Part shown: positions 34,806-45,832 of the stretch, one piece after another
Position numbering within the stretch: the stretch's first letter is position 1
How the letters are laid out: each line of letters opens with the position of its first letter
Assembly (NCBI GenBank): GCA_021927905.1
Contig: BLLK01000022.1
Location: 310,001 to 374,000, forward strand
DNA from: Chaetoceros tenuissimus
Taxonomy: Eukaryota > Bacillariophyta > Thalassiosirophyceae > Chaetocerotales > Chaetocerotaceae
Direction: 5' to 3'
DNA length: 64,000 nt
The notes under the pieces: generated by a model
The model's input: only the letters and a program-made list of their open reading frames with translations
Databases searched by the model: none
What the model was told of the DNA's origin: nothing
Translations under genes and position numbers: made by a program

Positions 34806-37782
34806 CTAAACAGAACAATCTGCTGTGGATTTCAATTCAACATTGCAGAGTTTGTTAGCAAAACGAAGAGAGCAAGCAGTTTCTTGGTAATGTTCACCGA
34901 GAGGATTGCAACATACAATTGCGAGAGTCTTACTGTCCCCGCCAAGAGAATTTCTCAACAGATAGGTCAACTTGCTCTCACGATATGGAACGTGTGAAGC
35001 CTTACTCTGTAGCTTCTCAATCACGTTGCTTAGAGTGGAGAGTGACTTATTGATGTGTTGAGTTTCCTTGAGAGTACTCCCCGCAGCCTTGCTCTTACTG
35101 AGCCGTTCACTACCGGCCAAATCACAAATATGAAGCTTACTCTTTCGGGTGGTTCCTGACTCAGTATCTGTCACAACGAAATTGATTGTAAAGATAAGGT
35201 GAGATCTGGAAGACTCTTCGTTGGACTGAGTAGCCTTTACACATCGCCTACTTTGCGCAATATCGAGATGTGCAGTCACTTCTTTGACGCTTGAAGTTTC
35301 TTTAATAATGTTTCCAATAGCTTCGTTAGAGTTTACAGCAATGTTCAAACTCTTGAATGAACCGTCCTTCTTCTTTGACAGCAAGTCTCTTACTTGCTCA
35401 TTGTAGATCTCCAATAATTCAACAGAGATCTGGACATTTTGGCTTCCTTGCGAAGTATCTTCAATCATGTCCTTTGCTGCAAATAATTTGTTCACTGCAT
35501 GAGTTACGATACCTGCGCGGGACTCCTCAGATCCACCTCCGGATCCACCTCCGAGCATAGTAAATGTCTTTCCACTTCCTGTCTGGCCATAGGCGAATAT
35601 ACAAACGTTATAACCATCAACTGCGCTTTGAATCAAAGGTTCAGCTGCATTCCAAACATCTTGATTTGTAGATCTAGGACTAAAGACATTGTCAAAGCCG
35701 AACTTGAGTCTTTTGCGTCTCTGGCTTAATCCACCACGATCTTTCGCTGGTTCCGTAGCTATGATAAATCTCTTTGTTACATCGTCACTAGAATTGAGGG
35801 TTGGTCCATTACTTGCTCCCTTTTTATCAAAAACAGTAGGAAAGCTGAATGGAGAACGTTCATCAGGACTTTCGTTCTTGATACATGGACGTACACGTAC
35901 AAAACATCGAATATTTCCAGCTAGCTGAATGACTTTGTTGTGCAAGGTTCTTCTTACTTTTTCTTGGAGTACAATTTGCTGCAATAAATCAGACTCTCTC
36001 GCGCTGAAGCCATTCACTTTTTCCATCAAGTCGGAAATTCCTGTATCTTTCTCCTGAATTAAAGTTTTTGCAGCATCAAGTTTTGCCTGTAACTCTCTTT
36101 CCCGACGCTCAAGCTCCTCGTTGGACATTTGAAGGGCAGATTTGAAGTTGTCTCTCTCATTCTTGAGGTTTTTGATGCGTTTTTGAGTCTCTCCTAACAT
36201 GCTCGCGTGTTCAGAAGTCATATCCTCAAGTTTCTTCGTCAATGAAGCAATCTCAATCTTGTATTCCTTGTTTTCATCAAGTAGAACAGCCAACCTTGAT
36301 TCAAGATCTCCATTTGCAACCATCGACTCTTCTAGTTTGTCCCTGATGCGAGAAATTTCATCTTGTGAAGCGACCTCCTTGTCCTTAGTTTCTCTTAATG
36401 TATTCTCAAGATCTAATATTTTCTTTTCATGAGATTCATTGACTAGACAAATTTCCTCCAGCTCCTTTTCAAGCTCATTCTGACGCATCGCTGCGTTTTG
36501 ATCAACAGAGCCGAGTTGAGCTTCCAAATCTTCCTTCCGTTGATTTGCCTCACGAATGCTTTCCATAGCAGCTTCCAGATCCTTTTTATTCTGATCAGAT
36601 TGTTTCAACAACTCTTCCTTCTCTTCCTCAAGTGTCTTGATGCACTCTTGAACGTTCCCACTCATGTTCTTGTGTTGTTCTGCCTCCTCTTGAACCTTTT
36701 TCAAAGCTTCTTGATGGTACTGCTTCTCCCCCTCAAGTTCAGCTTCTTTGTCTTTCAAAGATGTCTGTAAAGTATCAATAGTGCGATTCAAATCTTGAAT
36801 CTTGAGTGCATATTCATAGTCCAACTGCTTCAAGCTACGCTCTGACTTGAATTCTCCCAAGGTTTCCTGAATGCCCATAAGTTTATTTTCCATATTCTTC
36901 CACTCTTCGTGATCTTTCAAAACTGGAACTCCATGAAATTTGATGTTTTCTTGAAGCTTTGCATTCTCAATCAAAAGCTTCTGGTTCTTTGTATCGCGCT
37001 TGGCAATTTCATCATCAAACTTCTGCTGTAGTTTCACATGGTTAGACTCAAGCATCTTGTTTTCGACACGAAGAGACGCATTTTCTTTATCTAGAGCATG
37101 CACTCGAGCCTGTAGTTCTTCAAACTTTGTAGAGTTGAATGTAAGTGCACTGTTGACTGATGATGCTCTAGACATTGGTCGCTTACAATCGACATCTGGA
37201 CTAAGCTGAAGACAAAACTGCTGATCATTCGCTTGTTGATTCTTTCTCTTTGGCGAAAGGAAGAAAACTTCACCAGATGTTCCCTTTTGTTGCTTTAACC
37301 TCTCATCTCTCATCTTTTCTTTCTGCAATTCAAGTTGACGAATTTCCTTTTCTTCAGGAGACTCATCCATGAACAATCCCTTGGCAACATTAGAGGATTC
37401 ATCAATCTTTGCAGCTTGGTCTGGGTTATGTTTCTTGGCAGATCTTGTTTGCGCTGGACTCAGACCACGCTCCTCGGCAACCTGATGATTGAAACAAGGG
37501 AAATGAGATGTGTGCAAAGAAATAGTGAGAGCAAAGGAAACAAAAACTGAAACTCACCAACCAATATGGAGTTGGTCCTGGAGTGCGATTTTCTTTATCT
37601 TCAGGAGCTCTCTTAGTTTTCGGAGTCACAGATTCCTGAGTCTTTTTTCTAGACTTGACTGCAGGGGAGCGATCACTGACAGTTCTCTTCTTTCCTTTCG
37701 AAGTTGACTTTGGGGAAGAAGGAAGGTTTTGATGTGCAGTCAATGCTGGCACATCAACGATGCTCTTTCTCGTTCTTGGCAT
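34806..37782 (-). CDS. Kinesin-14 (C-terminal motor)
   Basis: A minus-end-directed spindle motor. Exons 37782-37558 and 37481-34806 (76-nt intron, GTGAGT...TCAG) give 966 residues. The basic N-terminal tail contains RAPEDKENRTPGPTP and probable CDK sites (SPKS, TPKT), and may carry a microtubule-binding or nuclear signal. A long coiled coil (about 180-590) precedes the neck and motor: IRCFVRVRP near 600, P-loop IFAYGQTGSGKTFTML near 705, switch I SSRSHLIF, switch II LHICDLAGSERL and VPYRESKLTYLLRNSLGG. Motor position at the C terminus and the neck place it in kinesin-14 (HSET/Ncd/KAR3). Motifs look active. Confidence 0.93.
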
Positions 37783-38151
37783 TGCCTTTTATGGGTGAAT
37801 CAACAAAGGCCAGAAACTTGATCAATTGCTTGCTTCAAAAGTACTTGGAATAACTAGTACTGTTGTAAAAGAAAGAATGTGTGTTGTATTGTGTTGTAAT
37901 TGGTTTTGTTGTTGGACTGGTTGTTTCTAGAAAAATGGGAAAGGTACAGACTTTCATGTAAAGTCCGTTACAAAAAGAAGAATCTGTGATTCAATCCTCT
38001 TCGGTTGGTATTATGGCGAATCCACGTATCCCGCCCTTCCTTCTTTCTTTTCTTTCTTCTAATATTTCTATTTCCATCTACCATCTATTCATTTCACTAA
38101 CTCTTCTGATGTTGGTATCGATTGCAAATAAAAGAATCATCAAACTTGAAA
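37783..38151. other. Divergent intergenic region, likely promoter
   Basis: It lies between the kinesin-14 and frataxin-like genes, read head to head, and has CT-rich tracts near 38036-38056. I see no gene and no site I can name. Confidence 0.5.
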
Positions 38152-38847
38152 ATGAAAATAGTGAATAGTCTCTTGAGGTTGAGTAGACAACGCTTTGTGA
38201 AGAGCAGCTTTGTAGATCTTGCGAGACGTCAGGAATTCCTGCACCACCTATCGAAAAGATGCATAAACTCCTCCAGCACATTTTTATTTGATAAGACCAG
38301 TATGCTGACAATTCAACAATTACAAAGCCCAAATCATCGAGGTATATTTAATCTTTTAGATGAACAGCGTCGGAAATTATCATCTAGTGCTCGGCCTAGA
38401 AGAAGGAGACGAGGAGGTACTGCTGAAACAATATCGTCAAAGGAAGGAAGTGAAGATGACGACAGAGCAGCTACAGTCGCACCAACATCATCATCCATAG
38501 TAACGGACGATTCCATATTTATAGGATCTGCTAGAGCGTTTTTGGACAAAATTGAAGAAGGTTTGGAACCCATGAGACAATACAACGATGTATTTCTGAT
38601 TCAAAGAAGTAAGAACGAAGAGGGTGAAAATCTTACTTTACGATTGAAACCTAGTGAAGGACAATATATTTTTCAAGTCGATGAAGAGATGAAGACCATT
38701 ACTTTGAATTCACCAATGAGTGGGACATATACATATGTTTTATGTGCATATACTGGGGACTTTGTCGGCATGAACGACGGTCATTTGTGCCAAGGTTTGC
38801 TTGTGCGTGATTTAATCAGGCATGCAAATGGCTTGCCAAAGTTTTAG
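38152..38847 (+). CDS. Frataxin-like domain protein, probably mitochondrial
   Basis: Intronless, 231 residues starting MKIVNSLLRLSRQRFVKSS, an Arg/Ser/Leu-rich sequence suited to mitochondrial import. An Arg-rich and Ser-rich linker follows (about 70-115). The C-terminal 105 residues follow the frataxin alpha-beta sandwich: helix SARAFLDKIEEGLEPMRQY, strands LTLRLKPSEGQYIFQVDEEMKTITLNSPMSG in two blocks, then YTGDFVGMNDGHLCQGLLVRDLIRHA in place of WTGKNWVYSHDGVSLHELL. Frataxin assists Fe-S cluster assembly by stimulating the cysteine desulfurase. The invariant Trp of the WTGKNW strand is replaced, and helix 1 has fewer acids, so this is a divergent member or a paralogue. Fairly sure of the fold, less of the function. 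Confidence 0.6.
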   Translation: MKIVNSLLRLSRQRFVKSSFVDLARRQEFLHHLSKRCINSSSTFLFDKTSMLTIQQLQSPNHRGIFNLLDEQRRKLSSSARPRRRRRGGTAETISSKEGSEDDDRAATVAPTSSSIVTDDSIFIGSARAFLDKIEEGLEPMRQYNDVFLIQRSKNEEGENLTLRLKPSEGQYIFQVDEEMKTITLNSPMSGTYTYVLCAYTGDFVGMNDGHLCQGLLVRDLIRHANGLPKF

Positions 38848-39068
38848 AAAATGCTGTAATGTAGTATAGCTCGCTTGGAACATCTTTCTATAACTGTAAT
38901 TCTTTGAAATAAACTCTTTCCCAGGAAAACAAGATCTCAAACGTACGTAACTATGTGAACTCATATGTTTCAAAGATTTTGCCTATTTTTATTTCATATT
39001 ACATATTATTTGCGTTTTCCTAGCCAAGTTCATGTCTTTTTCTCTCCCTCTGTGAATTCAGACATTTC

Positions 39069-40193
39069 TCAATCAAATATTTCTTTTACATTCAATGAAT
39101 GATCCCATTCCATGGGATTGCTGTTGATGTGGTCACGAGCTTCGTCCAGTAATATATCTCGTTCGTCATCTTCAAAAAATGTATGGGTCTCATAGTCAAA
39201 AGACACCTGTCTTCTTTCGTATCGTTTGTGTTCTGTACATTTATCACTGTAGGTTCTCCACCTTTCGTAGGATGATGGAACCCAATGTGTCATTTTATCT
39301 ATTCGACGAGCCTCAACATCTCTGCCATCTTCCCTACCCCAAAGAGAAGGAATTTGATCCCTATATTTTTGATTATCATCCCTGCTCTCAAGGGAAGGTA
39401 GTGGAGGTAGATTCCTGTGGCTAATATGTCTCTCCTCTCTATAACTATCTCGACTACTTGCATAGTACCTATTGCGTTTCTCATGGCGGTATGATGCTGT
39501 TACCAGAGGTACATCTCGACCAGAATCCTCGAAAAAGCGACCATTCGGAACTGGACTGTCATAGCCATGGTAACGATGCCTACTTGGTGGCATATTAGGA
39601 TAATACTGATAGCGTCTATGCCATTCGTCGTGGTTGTGGAAACTGGAAATCCTATCATAACTAGCTTGAGAGTCATAGTCAGTACTGACACTCCGTCTTG
39701 GCGTGTTTATAGCGTTACCATCAGGGGTTGAATTCCTTGTAACTTCGCTCGTAGCAGCAGGAGATGATGTATCTGATTTCTCAGTGGATGTCTTCTTTTT
39801 TCCTCCTGGAAGAAACTCCATTTTGTAAAAGTTTGGTTCAGGACCTGCAGAAGTTGTACATTTCCCCGATAGCTTCTCTTCTTTCTCCTTGGCTCTCTTA
39901 CCTTTGCCAACTCGAGACATTGAGTCACATAGGTGTGGGTGCCCTCGGAGAAAATCCTTGTGAAAGTAACCTCCTTTGTCTGGACCATTTTCCAGTTGCC
40001 TTGTAAAGCCATATAGATTCAGTTGCCTATGGAAAGAGGTCAACTTCGATTGATCAAAGTGTTTCCTCATGACTTTCTCGATGAACTCTTCTTTATTGTG
40101 TATGCGGAATGATCGACCATGTGGCTGCCATGAGATGATATTTTCGTACTTGTTCTCCTCGAGGAGTTTATGTAATTGGTGAGGAAATCTCAT
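39069..40193 (-). CDS. Heat shock factor-type transcription factor
   Basis: The 374-residue intronless protein starts at the DNA-binding domain: FPHQLHKLLEENKYENIISWQPHGRSFRI, then the recognition helix region SKLTSFHRQLNLYGF and GGYFHKDFLRGHPHLC (about 1-95). The winged-helix residues are complete. The remainder is basic, Tyr/Arg/Ser-rich and disordered. I see no clear HR-A/B trimerisation coiled coil directly after the domain. Diatoms have greatly expanded this family, so it need not be a heat regulator. The DNA-binding call is strong; the target genes are unknown. The start is the ATG of MRFPHQL. Confidence 0.9.
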   Translation of the reverse strand: MRFPHQLHKLLEENKYENIISWQPHGRSFRIHNKEEFIEKVMRKHFDQSKLTSFHRQLNLYGFTRQLENGPDKGGYFHKDFLRGHPHLCDSMSRVGKGKRAKEKEEKLSGKCTTSAGPEPNFYKMEFLPGGKKKTSTEKSDTSSPAATSEVTRNSTPDGNAINTPRRSVSTDYDSQASYDRISSFHNHDEWHRRYQYYPNMPPSRHRYHGYDSPVPNGRFFEDSGRDVPLVTASYRHEKRNRYYASSRDSYREERHISHRNLPPLPSLESRDDNQKYRDQIPSLWGREDGRDVEARRIDKMTHWVPSSYERWRTYSDKCTEHKRYERRQVSFDYETHTFFEDDERDILLDEARDHINSNPMEWDHSLNVKEIFD

Positions 40194-40815
40194 TCTAATA
40201 TTTTTTCTTTTCAATTGAAATAATATAGGGTTTTTATGTGGACTTTGAATGTTGTGAGTAGTAGGTTTAAGTGGATTTGCATGCGTTGTATTTTGGAAAG
40301 GAAATATTTCGCTGGATTGTAAGTTAGAGGAAAACCGTGTCCGAGAAGTAAGGAATGTCGAATGTCAATCTGCGAAGGGTATAAATATCGAAAAATGTTT
40401 TAGCAATGCGTTGAACGATAAAAATTGTATTTCATATATTTTTGGGAGGACCGAGGCTGGACCGTGACGTAATTTAGCGTAATATTATACTAAATTTACT
40501 GATTCTTAGAAATGACCCTACTTTTATCGTAGAAAGGAGCCGAGTAGGACTTTGATAGGATAGATTTCAGAGGACCGCTGCTTAAGGCGTCGTCCACCTG
40601 TTTCCACCATTCAATTCATGACTAGGTAGTAGAAAAGAAAAAAGTGGAAAGAGAAGAGAGAAAAGGAGGTCAGCTTTTCTTTCAGCTTCCTTGGTGTTCT
40701 TTTTTATCATCAGCTACATCTCTGTCTTGATGTTATATTCATGGTTCATTTGTATTACAATATAACTTAGTGTTGTGATTCCATCTATTGGCGCCACACT
40801 AAATAAACAATAAAA

Positions 40816-40974
40816 ATGCGAAACAACAGCGAAGATTTTATTGGGGAATTGCTTTTCACGACTTTTGAAGATGCAGAACAATCAGGTCAAAAGAAGCTAG
40901 ACGTGAATTTACTTTTGAATAGTTGTGACTCTCCGGAGACATTGTTCCTTTCCATCGCACCTCATCTGCGTTGA
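40816..40974 (+). pseudogene. PSMD5-like 5' fragment, copy 1
   Basis: It starts MRNNSEDFIGELL like the intact gene and ends after SIAPHLR at a TGA made by the repeat junction, giving 52 codons. The full upstream sequence is present, so it may be transcribed. The peptide is too short to fold as the proteasome chaperone. Confidence 0.8.
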
Positions 40975-41381
40975 ACGATAAAAATTGTATTTCATATATT
41001 TTTGGGAGGACCGAGGCTGGACCGTGACGTAATTTAGCGTAATATTATACTAAATTTACTGATTCTTAGAAATGACCCTACTTTTATCGTAGAAAGGAGC
41101 CGAGTAGGACTTTGCCTTTGATAGGATAGATTTCAGAGGACCGCTGCTTAAGGCGTCGTCCACCTGTTTCCACCATTCAATTCATGACTAGGTAGTAGAA
41201 AAGAAAAAAGTGGAAAGAGAAGAGAGAAAAGGAGGTCAGCTTTTCTTTCAGCTTCCTTGGTGTTCTTTTTTATCATCAGCTACATCTCTGTCTTGATGTT
41301 ATATTCATGGTTCATTTGTATTACAATATAACTTAGTGTTGTGATTCCATCTATTGGCGCCACACTAAATAAACAATAAAA

Positions 41382-41540
41382 ATGCGAAACAACAGCGAAG
41401 ATTTTATTGGGGAATTGCTTTTCACGACTTTTGAAGATGCAGAACAATCAGGTCAAAAGAAGCTAGACGTGAATTTACTTTTGAATAGTTGTGACTCTCC
41501 GGAGACATTGTTCCTTTCCATCGCACCTCATCTGCGTTGA
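41382..41540 (+). pseudogene. PSMD5-like 5' fragment, copy 2
   Basis: Same 52-codon frame as copy 1, ending at the junction TGA. The upstream promoter unit is identical to that of the intact gene. Confidence 0.8.
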
Positions 41541-41947
41541 ACGATAAAAATTGTATTTCATATATTTTTGGGAGGACCGAGGCTGGACCGTGACGTAATT
41601 TAGCGTAATATTATACTAAATTTACTGATTCTTAGAAATGACCCTACTTTTATCGTAGAAAGGAGCCGAGTAGGACTTTGCCTTTGATAGGATAGATTTC
41701 AGAGGACCGCTGCTTAAGGCGTCGTCCACCTGTTTCCACCATTCAATTCATGACTAGGTAGTAGAAAAGAAAAAAGTGGAAAGAGAAGAGAGAAAAGGAG
41801 GTCAGCTTTTCTTTCAGCTTCCTTGGTGTTCTTTTTTATCATCAGCTACATCTCTGTCTTGATGTTATATTCATGGTTCATTTGTATTACAATATAACTT
41901 AGTGTTGTGATTCCATCTATTGGCGCCACACTAAATAAACAATAAAA

Positions 41948-42106
41948 ATGCGAAACAACAGCGAAGATTTTATTGGGGAATTGCTTTTCACGACTTTTGA
42001 AGATGCAGAACAATCAGGTCAAAAGAAGCTAGACGTGAATTTACTTTTGAATAGTTGTGACTCTCCGGAGACATTGTTCCTTTCCATCGCACCTCATCTG
42101 CGTTGA
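41948..42106 (+). pseudogene. PSMD5-like 5' fragment, copy 3
   Basis: Same 52-codon frame as copies 1 and 2, ending at the junction TGA just before the intact copy. Confidence 0.8.
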
Positions 42107-42513
42107 ACGATAAAAATTGTATTTCATATATTTTTGGGAGGACCGAGGCTGGACCGTGACGTAATTTAGCGTAATATTATACTAAATTTACTGATTCTTA
42201 GAAATGACCCTACTTTTATCGTAGAAAGGAGCCGAGTAGGACTTTGCCTTTGATAGGATAGATTTCAGAGGACCGCTGCTTAAGGCGTCGTCCACCTGTT
42301 TCCACCATTCAATTCATGACTAGGTAGTAGAAAAGAAAAAAGTGGAAAGAGAAGAGAGAAAAGGAGGTCAGCTTTTCTTTCAGCTTCCTTGGTGTTCTTT
42401 TTTATCATCAGCTACATCTCTGTCTTGATGTTATATTCATGGTTCATTTGTATTACAATATAACTTAGTGTTGTGATTCCATCTATTGGCGCCACACTAA
42501 ATAAACAATAAAA

Positions 42514-44076
42514 ATGCGAAACAACAGCGAAGATTTTATTGGGGAATTGCTTTTCACGACTTTTGAAGATGCAGAACAATCAGGTCAAAAGAAGCTAGAC
42601 GTGAATTTACTTTTGAATAGTTGTGACTCTCCGGAGACATTGTTCCTTTCCATCGCACCTCATCTTTTCAGTTCTGATCCTCAACATCAAGAATCTGCAC
42701 AGGCATTGCTAGAATCTATTATTGCCTATAAACCAATTCTTTTGCCTCGAGCTACTTCGTGTATATTGAAACAGATTCAAGACTCATTAAAGGATGATGG
42801 AAATAATGATTTGAACATATCTTCCAATTTCCTCAAGCTTCTTCTCCTTCAGCTGCAGCATTCAGATATGAAAGTGGTGAAAGATGCGGTTGCATCTATT
42901 CTTTGCATTGTATCTCATAGACCAAATTTCATTCCTGCAATTTTGCAAGAATTGTTGGTACAAAAATCTACGCTTTTATCATTGGAAAAATCAACAGTTA
43001 TGATACGAACGTATACACTCATATTTGATATTGTTGAAATTACATATAAAAATAGGCTCACAGTTCTTCAACGAGAATACCAGCCACAAAATACTTTTAC
43101 TGCTGAATGGAATAGTCTCATGGAATCCTTTATGAAGGGTATTTCGAGTGATGAAGATCCTTTGATGCAAATGAGTTTATTGGAACTGTTGGAACAACAT
43201 TGCACAAGGAATCCAACATCCTCTGATGAATGTAGCTTCCTCTTGCTTTGGATGAATTCAAATCATTTGTTGAATAAAGTTTTGTTGCATATGGTTGGTT
43301 TTCCAAATCTGAAAGAAATGCACCCATTTTGTGCTGGGGCTGCACTGCGTCTATTAGGAATGATGATGGCCACATCAACATCAGATAGCGATGTAGTCAT
43401 GGAAGGTGCTGAAGATATGAACAAATCCTTTGTAGATATTCTAATTCATTACGGTCGTTTAATGAATGGTGAAGTTGAAAAGATTGGATATATTGATGGT
43501 ATGACTACATGGATTTCTTCTTGTGTAAACTTGAAATTAGTCATGGAAAATGATGAATTGATGGAAGAGTGGTTATCTCTACGACGAGGTTCTAGTAAAC
43601 TGAAGGCTGTAGTAATAAACAGTGTAGCAAAAGTTCTTTTGACTAATTTGGTAGCTGATGGTGACGATGAAGAAAAGACAAGTGATGACCTAAAAATGAA
43701 ATTATACAAGAGTATTGGAACAGTGAATGATGTTGGCTCTAATCATGATTCAACCGAAATTATCATGACCTATGTCAAGGGACAAGTGGGAGAGCTGAGG
43801 TTTGCTGCATATGATCTTCTCACTGCTGTTGCAAATTTGAACAAGGCTAAGGGAGCTCATGTGCTAATGAATTTCGGTGGGTTCTTTGAATTTCTCATAA
43901 ACAGGAATCAAGAAACGGTAAAGGAAGGGAAAGAACTGAAGTTTGCTTTAGTTAAAGCAATTTGGGATTCTGAAGTAAAGGGTTTGCTTGCGGATAACAT
44001 AGTGAAAGTTCTCGCGAAGGTCGTTAGTGATGGTCCTTACTTCGTTGCTCGCGTCCGCGATGTAGCATTGGAATAA
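42514..44076 (+). CDS. PSMD5: 26S proteasome assembly chaperone PSMD5-like
   Basis: PSMD5/S5B (yeast Hsm3) binds Rpt1 and helps assemble the proteasome base. The 520-residue intronless protein is an all-helical HEAT/ARM-type repeat. The C-terminal third aligns with human PSMD5: VGELRFAAYDLLTAVANLNKAK, FGGFFEFLINRNQETV, KFALVKAIWDSEV and the end VSDGPYFVARVRDVALE, against SEGPYYVKPVSTTAVE. The N-terminal part is weaker but consistent. It sits at the end of the four-copy tandem unit, so the same promoter occurs four times upstream. A TGACGTAA element lies in every unit. It converges with the DMT gene. Confidence 0.8.
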   Translation: MRNNSEDFIGELLFTTFEDAEQSGQKKLDVNLLLNSCDSPETLFLSIAPHLFSSDPQHQESAQALLESIIAYKPILLPRATSCILKQIQDSLKDDGNNDLNISSNFLKLLLLQLQHSDMKVVKDAVASILCIVSHRPNFIPAILQELLVQKSTLLSLEKSTVMIRTYTLIFDIVEITYKNRLTVLQREYQPQNTFTAEWNSLMESFMKGISSDEDPLMQMSLLELLEQHCTRNPTSSDECSFLLLWMNSNHLLNKVLLHMVGFPNLKEMHPFCAGAALRLLGMMMATSTSDSDVVMEGAEDMNKSFVDILIHYGRLMNGEVEKIGYIDGMTTWISSCVNLKLVMENDELMEEWLSLRRGSSKLKAVVINSVAKVLLTNLVADGDDEEKTSDDLKMKLYKSIGTVNDVGSNHDSTEIIMTYVKGQVGELRFAAYDLLTAVANLNKAKGAHVLMNFGGFFEFLINRNQETVKEGKELKFALVKAIWDSEVKGLLADNIVKVLAKVVSDGPYFVARVRDVALE

Positions 44077-44189
44077 TTACATCGAAAAAAGTTTGAAGTT
44101 GCGAGAATAATATAACATGTTGTTTAAATAAACAAAAATGATACGTAATCCGTCCACTTTATTGAAAGTTTGACCACTGCTAACTGACC

Positions 44190-45832
44190 TCATTGAGAAG
44201 ATATTGCTTTGTTGCTTCTCTCGATTGTTGGGTACAAAACTGCTATAGTTCCCACGATCACTAGAATATTGCCCAGCCAGCCTTCAATCCCTGGAAGTAC
44301 TCCAACTCCCATTGCAACTGCGGTGAACGAAGCGACGACAGGCTCGAGTAGAGCTGCAACCTTCAGAATATAAAATTAGAATATGAAGAAAATGACGACT
44401 GGAAGTACTCCAACTCCCATTGCAACTGCGGTGAACGAAGCGACGACAGGCTCGAGTAGAGCTGCAACCTTCAGAATATAAAATTAGAATATGAAGAAAA
44501 TGACGACAAGTTTGAAGAAGAATGAGAACTTACTGCGATAATCACTGAACTGAAATATTTGAACGCACGAACATACCCCATCGTGCCAAGAACATTGCAC
44601 ACAAAAACTGTTCCAATCTCAAGAGGAAGCCGATCAGGTTGAATATTCATCCATCCAAAAATTCCATGATTAACATCGCGCGAAAGGGAAATTTCTTGCT
44701 CCGTTACATACATAAATAGTAAGATGATGAAACTAGCAGTGAGCATGTTGAGCACCATGAAAAGTAATACGGGAAAACTCGATCTAAGACTCTTGCCAAG
44801 AACAATATATCCAATGCCACCAATTGATGAAATAAGTCCAAGTGCATCGCCCCACAACGAGTCGAAGAAACTTTCGTCGTCAACTTCTCTATCTGCACTT
44901 TCTTTTGCTGAAAGTATTGCACCAGAAAATGCAACAAACACTCCCAATGCTTCTAAAAATACAATAGGTTGTCCAACACACATCTTCCCAACCACAAGTA
45001 AGATGGATTGAGAATTTGTAAGGATGGTTGCATTTGTGACAGAAGTGAAGTTGACCGATAATGCAAAGGCAACACAGAGCACAGAGTAAGAAGTAGCGGC
45101 CATGAAAAATGTTCCCCATTGTGCTAGAGATAATCTTGGTATGCCATTCGAAATTATTTCTTGTATTGCAAAAGGGCCTAGCATCATGGCAGTTCCCTGA
45201 AAGCGCCAGACGATCTTCATCTCGCCACTAACTCCCTTTTGTGCCGCAAGGAACGGACCAATTGAAGATAGAGCAACTACTGCACTACCTAGAATTAGGT
45301 AAGCATTGAGAGGTATATGTTCGACTTCATCTTTTTTCAAAGTGTCATCAACTTTAGATGACATAGTATCATTTCTTCGTAGCGCATCTGTGACTTGACC
45401 ATGAACCTCTTGGATTTCTTTCTTATCTCGTAGAATGGAGAGGTTCTTTGTTAAAGTCATTCCTAGAAAGAAGTCTTCATCGTCGTAGGCTTCGTGAAGA
45501 TGATCCTTTAATGCCTGGCCAATATTTTTAAACTCAACCATGAGACTATTGGCTCGAGTTGATTCTTGGCTATGAGTATCGACCGATGTACTGGAACGGT
45601 GAAACCATTTACTTTCTTCTACATCAAAGTCTTGGCAAACATGCTCGTATGGCATACTCGAACTACGATGACGTTCATGCTTATTTGCCTTTGTAGGAAT
45701 AACTAGCAAACTTGTTAGCTCATTTGGCTCTTCTGTATTTGTTTGTCTTTTGAAATGCCCCAAATGAGGATTTTCACCCTGGTCATTCCCTGTCATAGAG
45801 GGGATTGTAACTGTTTCTTGATTAGAAGTCAT
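44190..45832 (-). CDS. EamA/DMT-family transporter
   Basis: A drug/metabolite transporter-type carrier with about ten membrane helices after a hydrophilic N terminus of about 190 residues. Helices run from NAYLILGSAVVALSSIGPFL to LGNILVIVGTIAVLYPTIE. The two EamA halves show the usual helix-start pattern (FVCNVLGTMGYVRAFKYFS, then VAALLEPVVASFTAVAMGV). Exon 1 is 45832-44534. Exon 2 is best placed at 44360-44190 through a 173-nt intron, giving 489 residues. A 108-bp duplication places a second identical acceptor at 44469; its use would add 23 residues of normal sequence, then stop after PVVIFFIF and lose the last helix. Substrate unknown. The start MTSNQETV is the first ATG. Confidence 0.82.
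44291..44506 (-). repeat. 108-bp direct tandem duplication over an intron/exon border
   Basis: Copies 44291-44398 and 44399-44506 look identical by eye. Each holds the end of the DMT-gene intron, its acceptor, and the first 70 nt of the last exon. Confidence 0.95.

Larger units (their letters stand above)
40407..42664 (+). repeat. Four tandem copies of a 566-bp promoter/5' gene unit
   Basis: Copies lie at 40407-40966 (560 bp), 40967-41532, 41533-42098 and 42099-42664 (566 bp each). Read by eye, copies 2-4 look identical. Copy 1 lacks a 6-nt CCTTTG element and otherwise matches. The unit contains the PSMD5-like promoter, 5' UTR, start codon and first 50 codons. Only copy 4 continues into the gene. 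At each junction the coding sequence CCTCATC is joined to TGCGTTGAACG, with a single T shared at the breakpoint. Confidence 0.95.
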
